The translations under genes were made by a program, and so were the position numbers. This document shows positions 43,590 to 52,498 of a DNA stretch of 64,000 nucleotides, piece after piece. The DNA lies in the NCBI GenBank assembly GCA_021371955.1, contig JAJFVD010000012.1:310001-374000 (forward strand), written 5' to 3'. Every line of letters begins with the position of its first letter. Position 1 is the first letter of the stretch. The stretch is from Bacteroidales bacterium (GTDB lineage Bacteria > Bacteroidota > Bacteroidia > Bacteroidales > UBA932). The notes under the pieces were generated by a model. The model was not told where the DNA came from. It did no database searches and was given only the letters and a program-made list of their open reading frames with translations.

Positions 43590-44312
43590 ATGACCTTCGA
43601 AGAAATAGTAAACTACCGACGCTCAGTCAGATTATATAAAGACACTCCAATCGACCCGGAAAGAGTCAGGCATTGCCTGAAACTGGCATCACTCTCGCCC
43701 AATAGTTCAAATATGCAGATGTGGGAATTTTACCACATTACAGACCCCGAAACCCTGAAGAAACTTGCAGTCGCATGTTTGAGCCAGAAGGCAGCGACAT
43801 CGGCACAGCAGATGGTTGTATTTGTGACAAGGCAGGATCTGTACAGAAGGAGAGCGAAGCAACTCATTGAGCTTGAATCCCAAAACGTTCTGAAAAACAG
43901 CCCCAAAGAAAAACACGAAAAGAGAATCAAAACCTGGAAAATGTATTACGGAATCGTAATGCCGGTCTTATATTCACGCTTTCTGGGAATCCTTGGGATT
44001 ATCCGCAAAATCCTGGTCGGCATAGTGGGCCTTTTCAGACCAATCACATATCAGGTATCCGAGGCCGATGCCAGAGTAGTCGTCCACAAAACCTGTGCAT
44101 TGGCCGCGCAAACATTCATGCTGGCAATGGCCGCAGAAGGTTACGATACCTGCCCCATGGAGGGTCTTGACAGCAAAAAGGTAAAGAGGATTTTAAAATT
44201 GCCGGCTGGTGCCAAAATCAATATGGTTATCTCCTGCGGAATCAGGGCAGAGGGCGGAGTCTGGGGAGACCGGATGCGCGTCCCGTTTGAAGAGGTTTAC
44301 AAACGAGTTTAA
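43590..44312 (+). CDS. Nitroreductase-family FMN enzyme
   Basis: A 240-aa protein that starts MTFEEIVNYRRSVRLYKDTPI, with the FMN-phosphate-binding Arg pair, then LASLSPNSSNMQMWEF and, near the C-terminus, AMAAEGYDTCPMEGLDSKKVKRILKLPAG and VISCGIRAEGG. These are normal nitroreductase signatures. A central insertion (KMYYGIVMPVLYSRFLGILGIIRKILVGIVGLF, about 110-145) is hydrophobic and longer than in most members. The electron acceptor is unknown. It is convergent with the GH89 gene, with a perfect 13-bp palindrome in the 22-bp gap. Confidence 0.88.
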   Translation: MTFEEIVNYRRSVRLYKDTPIDPERVRHCLKLASLSPNSSNMQMWEFYHITDPETLKKLAVACLSQKAATSAQQMVVFVTRQDLYRRRAKQLIELESQNVLKNSPKEKHEKRIKTWKMYYGIVMPVLYSRFLGILGIIRKILVGIVGLFRPITYQVSEADARVVVHKTCALAAQTFMLAMAAEGYDTCPMEGLDSKKVKRILKLPAGAKINMVISCGIRAEGGVWGDRMRVPFEEVYKRV

Positions 44313-44323
44313 AACAACCAAAC

Positions 44324-44336
44324 GACCCCAGGGGTC
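44324..44336. repeat. Palindrome gaccccaggggtc
   Basis: A perfect odd palindrome (centre A) between the convergent nitroreductase and GH89 genes, overlapping the GH89 stop codon. The same core occurs inverted at 36387-36399 and 36480-36491, before and after a 60-bp spacer. It may be a terminator or a remnant of a repeat element. Confidence 0.5.
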
Positions 44337-46578
44337 ATTGTTCCGAAAAAAGTGAAAAATATCGAATATATTTTGTGTACAGTTCCCGTGCTAACTGGCT
44401 TGAATTTTCAACGACAACAGGACTGTCCTTAAATTCAGACTCACACCATTTCCATTCAAATTCAGCGATTTTTTGGTCAAACAATTTCTGATCGAAAGGA
44501 ACCGAATCCTTAAGAGATTTTCGGGCATCATCAAAAAATATCTCCCAGCGCTTTTTGTAATACGAATCGATTAACCCGCTAAAATCTCTTGCCGCATAGT
44601 CAGTTAATCCGCTACCCTGCTGACCCCAGGTGGTAATAAGAACTTTGGCATTCTTCTCAAAGTATGATTTAGGAGCGTCTGCAGCCTCAAATTTGTGTGA
44701 AGCGGTAATCCAACTGTTTAAGGAAAACTCCGGCCGGGTGGCAACTATCCTGTTAACATCAGTTGCGATTTGAATAAATAGCGAGGCATACTCATTGAAC
44801 TTGTCAATATCTTTGGCCTTATAAGCATCAAAAGCCTTATTCCTTACATGAAAACTTAAGTTGGCCAGAACCTGCCTGCAAACCATCACTAAATCGTACT
44901 GATAACGAGGATTGGATAGTGTCTTTTTATCGGCAAGGAGCATTTGTCCAAAAATATCGGCAAGTTTCTGATAATCATAAACCCCTCTTCTGGTATAGTT
45001 TGCATTGCCCTCAAACCTTGGTCTCATCTCAATTGTATTGCCAAGTCCAACTCCTGAAACAAGCTGATCGTAGGCAACATTCACCAGCCTCCTCCATGCA
45101 TCTTCTGCAACAGGATCAACCTGCCCGGCACGTGAACGGGCATATTCTGTAATCCATCCATTGATGTCTGATGCAGATTTGTCCCATGCGTATTCGAATA
45201 ACCACTCAAACATAAAACGATTTACCCCAAAGCCTTCAAGAGTCGATCCAATACCAAGCATCTGTCTTCTATTATCGTCGTTTTCCGTTTCAAGCAATAA
45301 CTTTGCAACCTTTTTTATGGGGGCAGCCATTTGTGTACCACCACCAAAATTCCCCAGATAGCACCAAATATATGGAGCATTAAAAAACGCATCGGTGGTT
45401 CTCCAAATCTCGGTATTCTCGCAAAAGTAATCGAGAATCATCATTTTATCCTTTGGAACAGCCTTAATCATAGCCTCAAGGCGCGGGTTTGTCCAATGCT
45501 TTCTATCGTAGTAAAATGTCCAGCCCATTTGAACCCAAACAGCCTCTTTATCTATTTCCGACATTCCCTTATATATCGTTTTTGATACCGAGGCTAAGTA
45601 ATCGGGTTCCCAGCTTGGTGGATCCATTTCGTTGAAAGGGTCGGTTCCATAGTAGTGATTCGTGCCAAAATGCTTTGTTTGTTCTTTAATAAACTCCTTC
45701 TGTATTTCAACAAAAAGTGGTTCCATTGGATTAAGAAAGTATGCATCGTACTGTTCACCTGTTGAGTACGAACCCAATGATGTTAATTTTACCCTGGGGT
45801 ACTTATTCTCTATGGCTTTGGGTGTATGTCCGGCAAAGGCAGGCAGTATTGGAGTCATCCCAAACGATCGCTCCTGTTGGAGAATTTTCTTCTGAAGCTC
45901 AAACTGTTGGTCTATAAATGACTGGGGTAAAGGGCCTAACCATCCATCCAAATTACCCATCCTATGCCATGGAAGATGTGCCGGGCCAGTGAAAAAAGTG
46001 CGTATCTGTTCATCGGTCAACCCAAATTTCTTCCAGACTTTTTGCCAGATATACTCCTGACCCGTAATAGCTAAAGGCATGTTTATTCCATTTAGCGCCA
46101 TCCAATCGATAAGCCGCTCCCAATCATCCCATTGCCACCAAAGAGTTGTATATCCAAATGTGCAATAATTTAAGAAAAACCTTTTTTCGAAACGACATGA
46201 TTTTCGAACCTTTTGCGTTACAACCGGTAAAACGGATGGCATATCAACTGGTTCTGCTTTATACCAGGATACTGAGGTGTAACAGTAATGGTTTAAATAC
46301 CAATTGAATGCCCGGGTAAGTGCCAGACTGCTGCTACCCCGCAATACTATTTTACCATTCATGCTCTCAAGCTCAAAAACCTCTTGGTTGTTTTCGGGTG
46401 TAATCGTCTCCAAAATAAAATTGTCCGATTTACCCGGAGCGATCCTCTCTATTAAACCTACAACAGCAGCATTATTAATTGTATTATTGGTTTTACTTGG
46501 TAAAGAGAATAGAGTATTCGTACTGGTAATTAGAATAAACAGAACTAAATTTCTGAGTAAAACGTATTTAACTTTCAT
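44335..46578 (-). CDS. Alpha-N-acetylglucosaminidase, GH89 family
   Basis: A 747-aa exported protein with a hydrophobic N-terminus (LVLFILITSTNTLFS). The family core is clear: YCTFGYTTLWWQWDDWERLIDWMALNGINMPLAITGQE, FTGPAHLPWHRMGNLDGWLGPLPQSF, the acid/base Glu in GTDPFNEMDPP and the second Glu in GIGSTLEGFGVN, followed by helical C-terminal parts (NPRYQYDLVMVCRQVLANL). It removes terminal alpha-linked GlcNAc from glycans such as heparan sulfate or mucin. No SusC/SusD genes are adjacent, so it is not in a classical polysaccharide utilisation locus. Confidence 0.93.
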   Translation of the reverse strand: MKVKYVLLRNLVLFILITSTNTLFSLPSKTNNTINNAAVVGLIERIAPGKSDNFILETITPENNQEVFELESMNGKIVLRGSSSLALTRAFNWYLNHYCYTSVSWYKAEPVDMPSVLPVVTQKVRKSCRFEKRFFLNYCTFGYTTLWWQWDDWERLIDWMALNGINMPLAITGQEYIWQKVWKKFGLTDEQIRTFFTGPAHLPWHRMGNLDGWLGPLPQSFIDQQFELQKKILQQERSFGMTPILPAFAGHTPKAIENKYPRVKLTSLGSYSTGEQYDAYFLNPMEPLFVEIQKEFIKEQTKHFGTNHYYGTDPFNEMDPPSWEPDYLASVSKTIYKGMSEIDKEAVWVQMGWTFYYDRKHWTNPRLEAMIKAVPKDKMMILDYFCENTEIWRTTDAFFNAPYIWCYLGNFGGGTQMAAPIKKVAKLLLETENDDNRRQMLGIGSTLEGFGVNRFMFEWLFEYAWDKSASDINGWITEYARSRAGQVDPVAEDAWRRLVNVAYDQLVSGVGLGNTIEMRPRFEGNANYTRRGVYDYQKLADIFGQMLLADKKTLSNPRYQYDLVMVCRQVLANLSFHVRNKAFDAYKAKDIDKFNEYASLFIQIATDVNRIVATRPEFSLNSWITASHKFEAADAPKSYFEKNAKVLITTWGQQGSGLTDYAARDFSGLIDSYYKKRWEIFFDDARKSLKDSVPFDQKLFDQKIAEFEWKWCESEFKDSPVVVENSSQLARELYTKYIRYFSLFSEQ

Positions 46579-46730
46579 TGTTGATTATTTTTTGTAATCC
46601 TTGTCGTTTTCCCAATATAGTCGGAAGCATCAGGTAAATCACCTCTAAATTAGCCATTCTGGCTGAAACTTGGCCACTTTAATTTATCTTTGATTAAAAT
46701 TGTACTTATAGAGCCTTAATTTGATAATTT
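46579..46730. repeat. Intergenic region with a repeat-like remnant
   Basis: 46632-46677 (ggtaaatcacctctaaattagccattctggctgaaacttggccac) shows the same style of 'aaatt-gcc' blocks as the other dispersed repeats, but is too degenerate to align with confidence. Confidence 0.35.
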
Positions 46731-47921
46731 ATGAAAAGAGTTTTAGTTTTATTTATCCTAAGTATGTTCTCGTTCTCTCTGTTTGGACAAACCAATGAAA
46801 CAGCCAAATTAATATTAACCCTGGCAGAAAGAAGCGGCTCGGTGCCATCTTTCTTTACAAAATACTACAAGGTAAAAGCATGGTCAACAAAACAGAGTAA
46901 GCCAATTCCCCAAGATAATGATGTTTGGACACTCTCGAATTTTCAGGCTGCAATGGATGTTTCAACTAAAAAACCAATAGACTGGGGTGTAAATGGCGAC
47001 AGATATGTGGTAGTGAAAGTGGTGACAGACAACAACAATCGCCCCTATCATGTGAGAGACGATTTGGCAGGTACAGAACACTGCTTAACATTTTCACTTG
47101 AATTATATGAGTTCAACGGCAAATTTGTTAAAACAATCTCCAAATGGGGCTACCTTCTTGGATCGGGATATCATGGTGTCGTTTATGTTCAGCAAGGAAT
47201 TTATCCTACTTTTTTATCCAGTGTTGCTGTAGCAAAAGGGGGAACATTGACATACAGGGTATATGATGGTTCAGTGACGCACTTATCGAACCTGGTAGAC
47301 GAATCCGATTTAAGAGTTGCTCTCAGGGAAAAGAAAGTAGATTTACCGGATGATATACCACTGCAATTATCTTGTACATTTCCTCCCAAGCCTGTTTTTG
47401 ATGCGGCAAAAACTGCAATACTGGAAAAGATGAAGAGTGAATCTCCTTTTTTACAGGTAAAGTATTATCAAAATGGTGTTTATGATGCCGGTAAAAGAGA
47501 TTTTCCTAAACCCAACCAGAGATGGAGCTTTTGGAACATGTTTATTGCAAGTGAAATTACAAACAGGTGTCCTATTGACTGGGGGCCCAACGGAGATCGT
47601 TACATTCAGTTTGATGCCGAATTTGAAGATAAACGAAACTATTCTGCGTTGGAAGACGATATGTATTCCACAGGAAAACGATTCCTCTTTCCGCTTCGGT
47701 TATATGAGAAAGATGGACGTTTTGTAAAGACAATTTCAAGTTTTGGCAACTTTTTTGGCTTTGGAGAAGGATCGTTTGTTTTTATGCAAGATGCAAAAAA
47801 TGAAATAGCTACACTTTTTACCAAATTGCCGGTTGAAATTGATAAGCCTTTTTCATATAAAGTGGATAAAAGGACAGTTACTAAAATCTCTGAATTACTC
47901 ACTTTTAAACCCATTCAGTAA
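46731..47921 (+). CDS. Secreted protein with two copies of an unrecognised domain
   Basis: A 396-aa protein with signal peptide MKRVLVLFILSMFSFSLFGQ. Two copies of one domain of about 175 residues are plain: KKPIDWGVNGDRYVVVKV (about 80-97) against RCPIDWGPNGDRYIQFDA (about 281-298), and LYEFNGKFVKTISKWGYLLGSG (about 130) against LYEKDGRFVKTISSFGNFFGFG (about 328). Each copy is followed by an aromatic 'VYVQ/VFMQ' strand. I do not recognise the domain. Invariant P-I-D-W-G-x-N-G-D-R and F-V-K-T-I-S motifs suggest a conserved binding or structural role. Downstream lie a methyltransferase (26 bp) and a DUF5694 gene on the same strand. Confidence 0.6.
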   Translation: MKRVLVLFILSMFSFSLFGQTNETAKLILTLAERSGSVPSFFTKYYKVKAWSTKQSKPIPQDNDVWTLSNFQAAMDVSTKKPIDWGVNGDRYVVVKVVTDNNNRPYHVRDDLAGTEHCLTFSLELYEFNGKFVKTISKWGYLLGSGYHGVVYVQQGIYPTFLSSVAVAKGGTLTYRVYDGSVTHLSNLVDESDLRVALREKKVDLPDDIPLQLSCTFPPKPVFDAAKTAILEKMKSESPFLQVKYYQNGVYDAGKRDFPKPNQRWSFWNMFIASEITNRCPIDWGPNGDRYIQFDAEFEDKRNYSALEDDMYSTGKRFLFPLRLYEKDGRFVKTISSFGNFFGFGEGSFVFMQDAKNEIATLFTKLPVEIDKPFSYKVDKRTVTKISELLTFKPIQ

Positions 47922-47947
47922 TCTTTTATCATAATTGGAAAATTATT

Positions 47948-48568
47948 ATGAAGATTAATACAAACACCTGGAATAAGATTCGATATACACTCTATACTCC
48001 CGGGTATGATTCGATAGCCGGATATTTTAAAGCATCAAGAACAAAATCGATTGATTCACTGGATTTAAAACCAAGTGATAAAGTATTGATAGTTGGTGCC
48101 GGAACGGGTTTAGATTTAGAAATCATTCAAACAGATTGCGATATAATTGCTACAGATATTACTCCGTCTATGATTGCAAGGATTAAAAAGCGTAACATTA
48201 AATTGAAGCGCAATGTCGATGCAATTGTAATGGACGGACAAGCACTCAGATATGACGATAATACGTTTGATAAAATAATTTTGCATTTGATTCTTGCTGT
48301 GATACCCAATCCGGTCGCGTGTATAAAAGAAGCGGAGCGAGTCTTAAAACCGGGCGGTTATATAGTTGTTTTTGATAAATTTGTACGTAAGAATACAGAA
48401 GTTTCTTTCATTCGCAGGTTCCTAAATCTATTGACCAATTTAATTTTTTCCGATATCACAAGAAATTTTGAATCAATCGTAAATAAAACAGGATTAGTGG
48501 TAATTTCAGATATTGATGCCGATTTTAACGGAAACTTCAGATTAATAAAAATGACAAAAAATCAATAA
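47948..48568 (+). CDS. Class I SAM-dependent methyltransferase
   Basis: A 206-aa methyltransferase with motif I VLIVGAGTGLDLEII, the acidic residue at the end of strand 2 (CDIIATDIT), VDAIVMDGQALRYDDNTFDKIILHL and the VLKPGGYIVVFDKF post-motif. It resembles UbiE/phosphatidylethanolamine N-methyltransferase-like enzymes. The hydrophobic stretch FLNLLTNLIF near the C-terminus could contact a lipid substrate. Substrate unknown. It lies between the duplicated-domain protein and the DUF5694 gene, with 26- and 14-bp gaps. Confidence 0.85.
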   Translation: MKINTNTWNKIRYTLYTPGYDSIAGYFKASRTKSIDSLDLKPSDKVLIVGAGTGLDLEIIQTDCDIIATDITPSMIARIKKRNIKLKRNVDAIVMDGQALRYDDNTFDKIILHLILAVIPNPVACIKEAERVLKPGGYIVVFDKFVRKNTEVSFIRRFLNLLTNLIFSDITRNFESIVNKTGLVVISDIDADFNGNFRLIKMTKNQ

Positions 48569-48582
48569 ACGAACCTAAATAA

Positions 48583-49407
48583 ATGAAAAAAATAAGCATT
48601 CTCACATCAATAATCCTGATATTATTCAATCTCAATACTTCAGCTCAAATCAGCAATACCCCGGAACAGAAAAAACCTGTAATAGCATTATTGGGAATAT
48701 TCCATTTTGCCGGCACTTCAGATCTGATTTCTATCAAAGCAGATGATTTGTCATCGCCCCAACGGCAAAATGAGATTAAACAACTGGTAAATTTGTTGGC
48801 AGAATATAAACCAACCAAGATATTAGTTGAATATCCATTTGGAAATAACGGAATTGATTCCCTTTATCAGTTATACTTAAAGGGCGCTCATGTTTTATCT
48901 ATACACGAAAGTCAGCAAATAGGATTTCGGCTGGCATCGAAAATGGTGAATAAACATATTTATCCTGCAGATCACAGAATGCCTCTTCCATTTGATGAGC
49001 TGGGGGATTATCTTAAGGAAAGCGGTAAAATGGACCAATTGGAAAATATGATAGCCGATTTGAAAAAGAATATATTGGATGTTTCTCAGAAAGCCTATGA
49101 TAATCTTAGTCTTACGGATTATTTAGTCTTGATGAATGGTGATAAATTCGACTCTGCTAATAAAAATGTGTACTTGCAATACACAAATAAAATGGGGGAT
49201 GAGAAAAATACTGTAGGAACAAATCTGGTATCAAAGTGGTGGGAACGTAACTTTAGAATCATGCACAATATAGATCAGATTGCAGAGCCCGGCGATCGTA
49301 TTCTGATTATTTTCGGTCAGGGTCATACTGCTGTTCTAAAGGATTTCTATAAATCCCGGGATGACATAACTTATGAAGACATTCGGGATTACTTACATAA
49401 GAAATAA
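48583..49407 (+). CDS. DUF5694-domain exported protein
   Basis: A 274-aa protein with signal peptide MKKISILTSIILILFNLNTSAQ. The family motif follows: VIALLGIFHFAGTSDLISIKADDLSSPQRQNEIKQLV, then PTKILVEYPF and, late, DRILIIFGQGHTAVLKDFY. The 'G-x-F-H-F' start and 'G-x-G-H' end recall TraB/GumN-type proteins, which have a metal-dependent-hydrolase-like layout; catalysis is not proven. It is probably co-transcribed with the methyltransferase. Confidence 0.8.
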   Translation: MKKISILTSIILILFNLNTSAQISNTPEQKKPVIALLGIFHFAGTSDLISIKADDLSSPQRQNEIKQLVNLLAEYKPTKILVEYPFGNNGIDSLYQLYLKGAHVLSIHESQQIGFRLASKMVNKHIYPADHRMPLPFDELGDYLKESGKMDQLENMIADLKKNILDVSQKAYDNLSLTDYLVLMNGDKFDSANKNVYLQYTNKMGDEKNTVGTNLVSKWWERNFRIMHNIDQIAEPGDRILIIFGQGHTAVLKDFYKSRDDITYEDIRDYLHKK

Positions 49408-49488
49408 CAAAGCCAAAAGCATAGAACAATTCATCTTGGATTATAAATATAGTCCCACTTCTTTTTGTGTTCTAAAAGCAAACATTGA

Positions 49489-49520
49489 TTTGTTTTAAAT
49501 AAAAACATTTCTCATCTTTG
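49489..49520 (+). promoter_or_regulatory. Putative promoter of the toxin-antitoxin module
   Basis: TTTG at 49489-49492, a 20-bp spacer and CATCTTTG at 49513-49520, one base from TAnnTTTG. It lies 19 bp before the antitoxin ATG, where autoregulation by the HTH antitoxin would be expected. Confidence 0.4.
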
Positions 49521-49539
49521 CCCTAACAAAATTATCCAC

Positions 49540-50334
49540 ATGAAAGGGACCATATCAAAACAACTAATAGGCCAGAGGATAGCAGAGCTTAGAAAGATGA
49601 AGAAGTTATCACAGGAAGAACTGGCAAAAAAAGTCGATATCTCAAGACCTTCTTTAACTCAAATTGAGTTGGGGAAAAGAAATATTGATATACTTGAGTT
49701 ACAAAAATTTGCAATGATCTTAGGCTTTTCACTGGACGAATTCATGTCAGAAAACTTTAGCACTAACCACAATTCCGAAGTAAACGACGAATCACAGGCA
49801 TATTATACAACAAAACGCATCTCTACTCCTAAACTCAGTATCAATAAATTCAAGAATGTATTGCTGTACATACTCGAAAGATGTGCTGGGAAACCCAATG
49901 TAGGGGAAACTGTTCTTTATAAACTGCTCTATTTCTCCGACTTCAATTACTACGAGCTGTATGAAGAGCATCTTACGGGTGCAATATACCGAAAGCTGCC
50001 TTATGGCCCTGTCCCGCAGAAGCTGGATGCCATTATTGAACAAATGATTGAATCTGACAAGTTGCAAAGAGTCAAAACAATATATCATGGTTATGCCCAA
50101 ACTCGCTACTTGCCTTTGGTAAAAACGAACTTGACTGAATTAAAGGCAAGTGAGAAAGACGTTATAGACAAGGTAATCGGGCAAATGAGCGACTGGTCTG
50201 CAACCGTTATAAGTGATTATTCTCATAAAGACATGCCATGGATGGCATCCAAAGAAGGTGAAGAGATTAATTACGAACTGGCCTTTTATAGAGAAGCTCC
50301 ATTTTCAGTAAGAAACTACGGAGAAGATCTATGA
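49540..50334 (+). CDS. Antitoxin: XRE helix-turn-helix fused to a Panacea (DUF4065/SocA-like) domain
   Basis: A 264-aa protein. Residues 8-70 form an XRE HTH (IGQRIAELRKMKKLSQEELAKKVDISRPSLTQIELGKRNI). Residues about 100-240 form the Panacea domain: KLLYFSDFNYYELYEEHLTGAIYRKLPYGPVPQKLDAII is the diagnostic stretch, followed by SDYSHKDMPWMAS. Panacea proteins are versatile antitoxins paired with many unrelated toxins; an HTH fusion would also repress the operon. The next gene starts at ATGA within its stop, matching toxin-antitoxin coupling. Confidence 0.88.
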   Translation: MKGTISKQLIGQRIAELRKMKKLSQEELAKKVDISRPSLTQIELGKRNIDILELQKFAMILGFSLDEFMSENFSTNHNSEVNDESQAYYTTKRISTPKLSINKFKNVLLYILERCAGKPNVGETVLYKLLYFSDFNYYELYEEHLTGAIYRKLPYGPVPQKLDAIIEQMIESDKLQRVKTIYHGYAQTRYLPLVKTNLTELKASEKDVIDKVIGQMSDWSATVISDYSHKDMPWMASKEGEEINYELAFYREAPFSVRNYGEDL

Positions 50335-50675
50335 TATTTGAAGAACTTGACGAATTCAGGAAGGACAGGAAGGCTCTTATGAAAAAATATAGGTCTCTGG
50401 ATGACGATTTGGAAATCGTTAAGCAAGTTTTGGAAATTGCACCGGATGAAAGACCTCCTTTCAGTTTCCGTATTGATAATATAGGAATAGAGACATGTGT
50501 AATTAAAGTTAGAAAGATTGCCTGTATGTCTTTAAAAGGAAGAGGTGTAAATTCCGGATTGCGCTTGATATATGCACATTTTCAACTCGAGAAGAAGATT
50601 GTCTTTATTGAAATTTATCATAAGAATGATAAAGAGAATGAAGACAGGCAGCGGATATTGGATAATTTCAAATAA
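50331..50675 (+). CDS. Putative RelE/ParE-like toxin paired with the Panacea antitoxin
   Basis: A 114-aa basic protein: FEELDEFRKDRKALMKKYRSLDDDLEIVKQVLEI, then a central beta-sheet region KVRKIACMSLKGRGVNSGLRLIYAHFQLEKKIVFIEIYHKNDKENEDRQRI. The order helix-helix, 'L-R-L-I-Y' strand and 'F-I-E-I-Y-H-K' strand followed by D/E-rich C-terminus is typical of the RelE/ParE fold. The Arg and His in the last strands are possible catalytic residues of an mRNA interferase. It overlaps the antitoxin by 4 bp. Similarity is by pattern only. Confidence 0.65.
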   Translation: MIFEELDEFRKDRKALMKKYRSLDDDLEIVKQVLEIAPDERPPFSFRIDNIGIETCVIKVRKIACMSLKGRGVNSGLRLIYAHFQLEKKIVFIEIYHKNDKENEDRQRILDNFK

Positions 50676-50707
50676 TTTAAATCTTTGAAACTTAAAAAGG
50701 ATAATTT

Positions 50708-50995
50708 ATGAATTTTACCGGATTGATAATTGGCTCAATTACTTTTGTAATTATCGGAGTCTTTCATCCTCTTGTTATCAAGGCAGAATACTATTTGGGA
50801 ACTCGGAGCTGGATTCTGTTTCTCGTTTCCGGTCTGATATGCATAGGATTTTCATTGATTCTTGATGGCCAAATTCTCCCTGCTTTACTTGGTGTGCTTG
50901 GATTCACCTGTTTATGGAGCATTAAGGAAATCTTTGAGCAGGAAAAGAGGGTTCAGGAGGGCAGATATCCGAAGAATCCTAAACGAACGTATTGA
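50708..50995 (+). CDS. DUF4491 small membrane protein
   Basis: A 95-aa protein with three hydrophobic segments (FTGLIIGSITFVIIGVFHPLVI, WILFLVSGLICIGFSLIL, ILPALLGVLGFTCLWSI) and a short charged tail EIFEQEKRVQEGRYPKNPKR. This is the DUF4491 pattern, widespread in Bacteroidota and Firmicutes and of unknown function. It is 32 bp after the toxin gene and may be read through from it. Confidence 0.8.
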   Translation: MNFTGLIIGSITFVIIGVFHPLVIKAEYYLGTRSWILFLVSGLICIGFSLILDGQILPALLGVLGFTCLWSIKEIFEQEKRVQEGRYPKNPKRTY

Positions 50996-51097
50996 TTCTC
51001 TTTATCTGACATCTCATGTGTTGATATTTTTAAGCTTTTTTTACAAGATGGCTGCCTTTTCTTTATTTTTACACTATATTATTAAACAGGTATAGTT

Positions 51098-52303
51098 ATG
51101 AAATCAAAAAAAATTATGAGAGGTGGACTAAAGATCTCCCTCCTCATCTTCACAATGTTTTATTGTTCTTTATCATTTGGGTACAGAGAATACTTTATCC
51201 CTTCAAAAAGCGGAGCTCAGCTTGGGAATTTTGAGGGAACCCAGCATCTTGTTTTTGAGTATCCCGGCAAAAACGCAAAAGAGCTTTATCAAAGAGCTCT
51301 TGAGATTTTCAGAGGTGTAACTGCAAAGGAAGAGAGGCTTGAAAATATCTCTATTGATTTTTACGGCGAGCAGACGAAAAAAAGCGGGAATAAATATTAT
51401 TACAGATACTCTGTGAAATTCAAAGACGGTAAGGTGAGAGTGGATAATCCTTACGTATTGATTTGTGCTACAATACCGGGAGTTGCCGGATTCCCTGACA
51501 TTTATGCGTACATGTCTGTTATTGAAGGTATGAGAGACAAGGATAAGGAGAAAAACAGAGATTATTATGAAAATTCAATCAAAGTATTAAAAGACGATTT
51601 GTCGGAACTTATAACTTATTTCAATTATATTACAGATGATTTTGTAGAATTTCTGAAGCCGGAGTCGCTTGAAGATCCTTCGAAATGGACTCCTTCCGGT
51701 AATACGATTTCATTCACGCTTACTCCGGAAGGTTTGAAAAACAGCAATGAATCAGATTACTTTGTATTCGAACTCCCCGGCAAAAGCAAATGTGATATTG
51801 AGGCCAAAATCAGTTTGCTGATTAATTTGCTAAGTTCATCAGGAATGGCAGAAAGTCAGCTCAACAATATCAATCTGCCTGTAGAAGTTCAGGAGCTTTT
51901 TAAGCTGACATCTCCATGGTCGCCGGATTGTTTTCCTGTAATTTCAACAACAATTAAGGCTGGCCCTTATCAAACAATTTCTATCAGGTCAAATGGTGCA
52001 ATAAGGGCTCCTAAAACCAATTCCGGAAATATCGGATATGATTTGAACATTATTTATGCCGACGGGAAAATAAAAATAGGCAATCCAAAGATAACATATC
52101 TGAGCCAGGAGTATACCGGGGGTTACGAAGGTATTGTAGGATATAAGTTTGCCAGCGTCAAAACGGGAATTTTCAACGAAAAGGACATGTCGGTTTTGTA
52201 TCCTGAACATAAACTCGCAATTGAAGAGCATTTCGGAAGCCTCTTCTCGCTCATTCGCCGGTATCTTAATTCGGATTCTTTTGAGAAAATCTGTTCCTGG
52301 TAG
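51098..52303 (+). CDS. Exported protein with two DUF4468-like domains
   Basis: A 401-aa protein with a signal-like hydrophobic segment (residues 12-30, ending SLSFG). Two related halves are visible: QHLVFEYPGKNAKELYQRALEIFRG...YYYRYSVKFKDGKVRVDNPY (about 48-127) and DYFVFELPGKSKCDIEAKISLLINLL...IGYDLNIIYADGKIKIGNPKI (about 222-330). The pattern with a Phe-Glu-x-Pro-Gly-K start and a 'DGK' strand fits DUF4468 (TBP-like fold). The role of that family is unknown. A strong terminator follows after 27 bp. Confidence 0.6.
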   Translation: MKSKKIMRGGLKISLLIFTMFYCSLSFGYREYFIPSKSGAQLGNFEGTQHLVFEYPGKNAKELYQRALEIFRGVTAKEERLENISIDFYGEQTKKSGNKYYYRYSVKFKDGKVRVDNPYVLICATIPGVAGFPDIYAYMSVIEGMRDKDKEKNRDYYENSIKVLKDDLSELITYFNYITDDFVEFLKPESLEDPSKWTPSGNTISFTLTPEGLKNSNESDYFVFELPGKSKCDIEAKISLLINLLSSSGMAESQLNNINLPVEVQELFKLTSPWSPDCFPVISTTIKAGPYQTISIRSNGAIRAPKTNSGNIGYDLNIIYADGKIKIGNPKITYLSQEYTGGYEGIVGYKFASVKTGIFNEKDMSVLYPEHKLAIEEHFGSLFSLIRRYLNSDSFEKICSW

Positions 52304-52330
52304 CTTTATTTTGCGACAACAATAAACTCT

Positions 52331-52378
52331 CTCCCCGGGAGAAAAGGCGGTAGCGTTTTCTCCCGGGGAGGCTTTTTT
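52331..52378 (+). terminator. Strong intrinsic terminator
   Basis: ctccccgggagaaaa (52331-52345) pairs perfectly with ttttctcccggggag (52356-52370) around a 10-nt loop, followed by gcttttttc. It ends the transcript of the DUF4468-like gene. Confidence 0.85.
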
Positions 52379-52498
52379 CAAGCAAAGCTCAAATCTCCCT
52401 GATTTTCAATAGAAAAACATTGTTCAGGAACGACAACTGGCACCAATTTTGTGGCAGAAATTTTTGTACTGATATTTTATGCCTTGTTTCTGAGTCAA

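Noticed and set aside
44335..46578. Polysaccharide utilisation locus around GH89
   Set aside because: No SusC/SusD pair, sulfatase or other glycosidase is adjacent; the gene stands alone.
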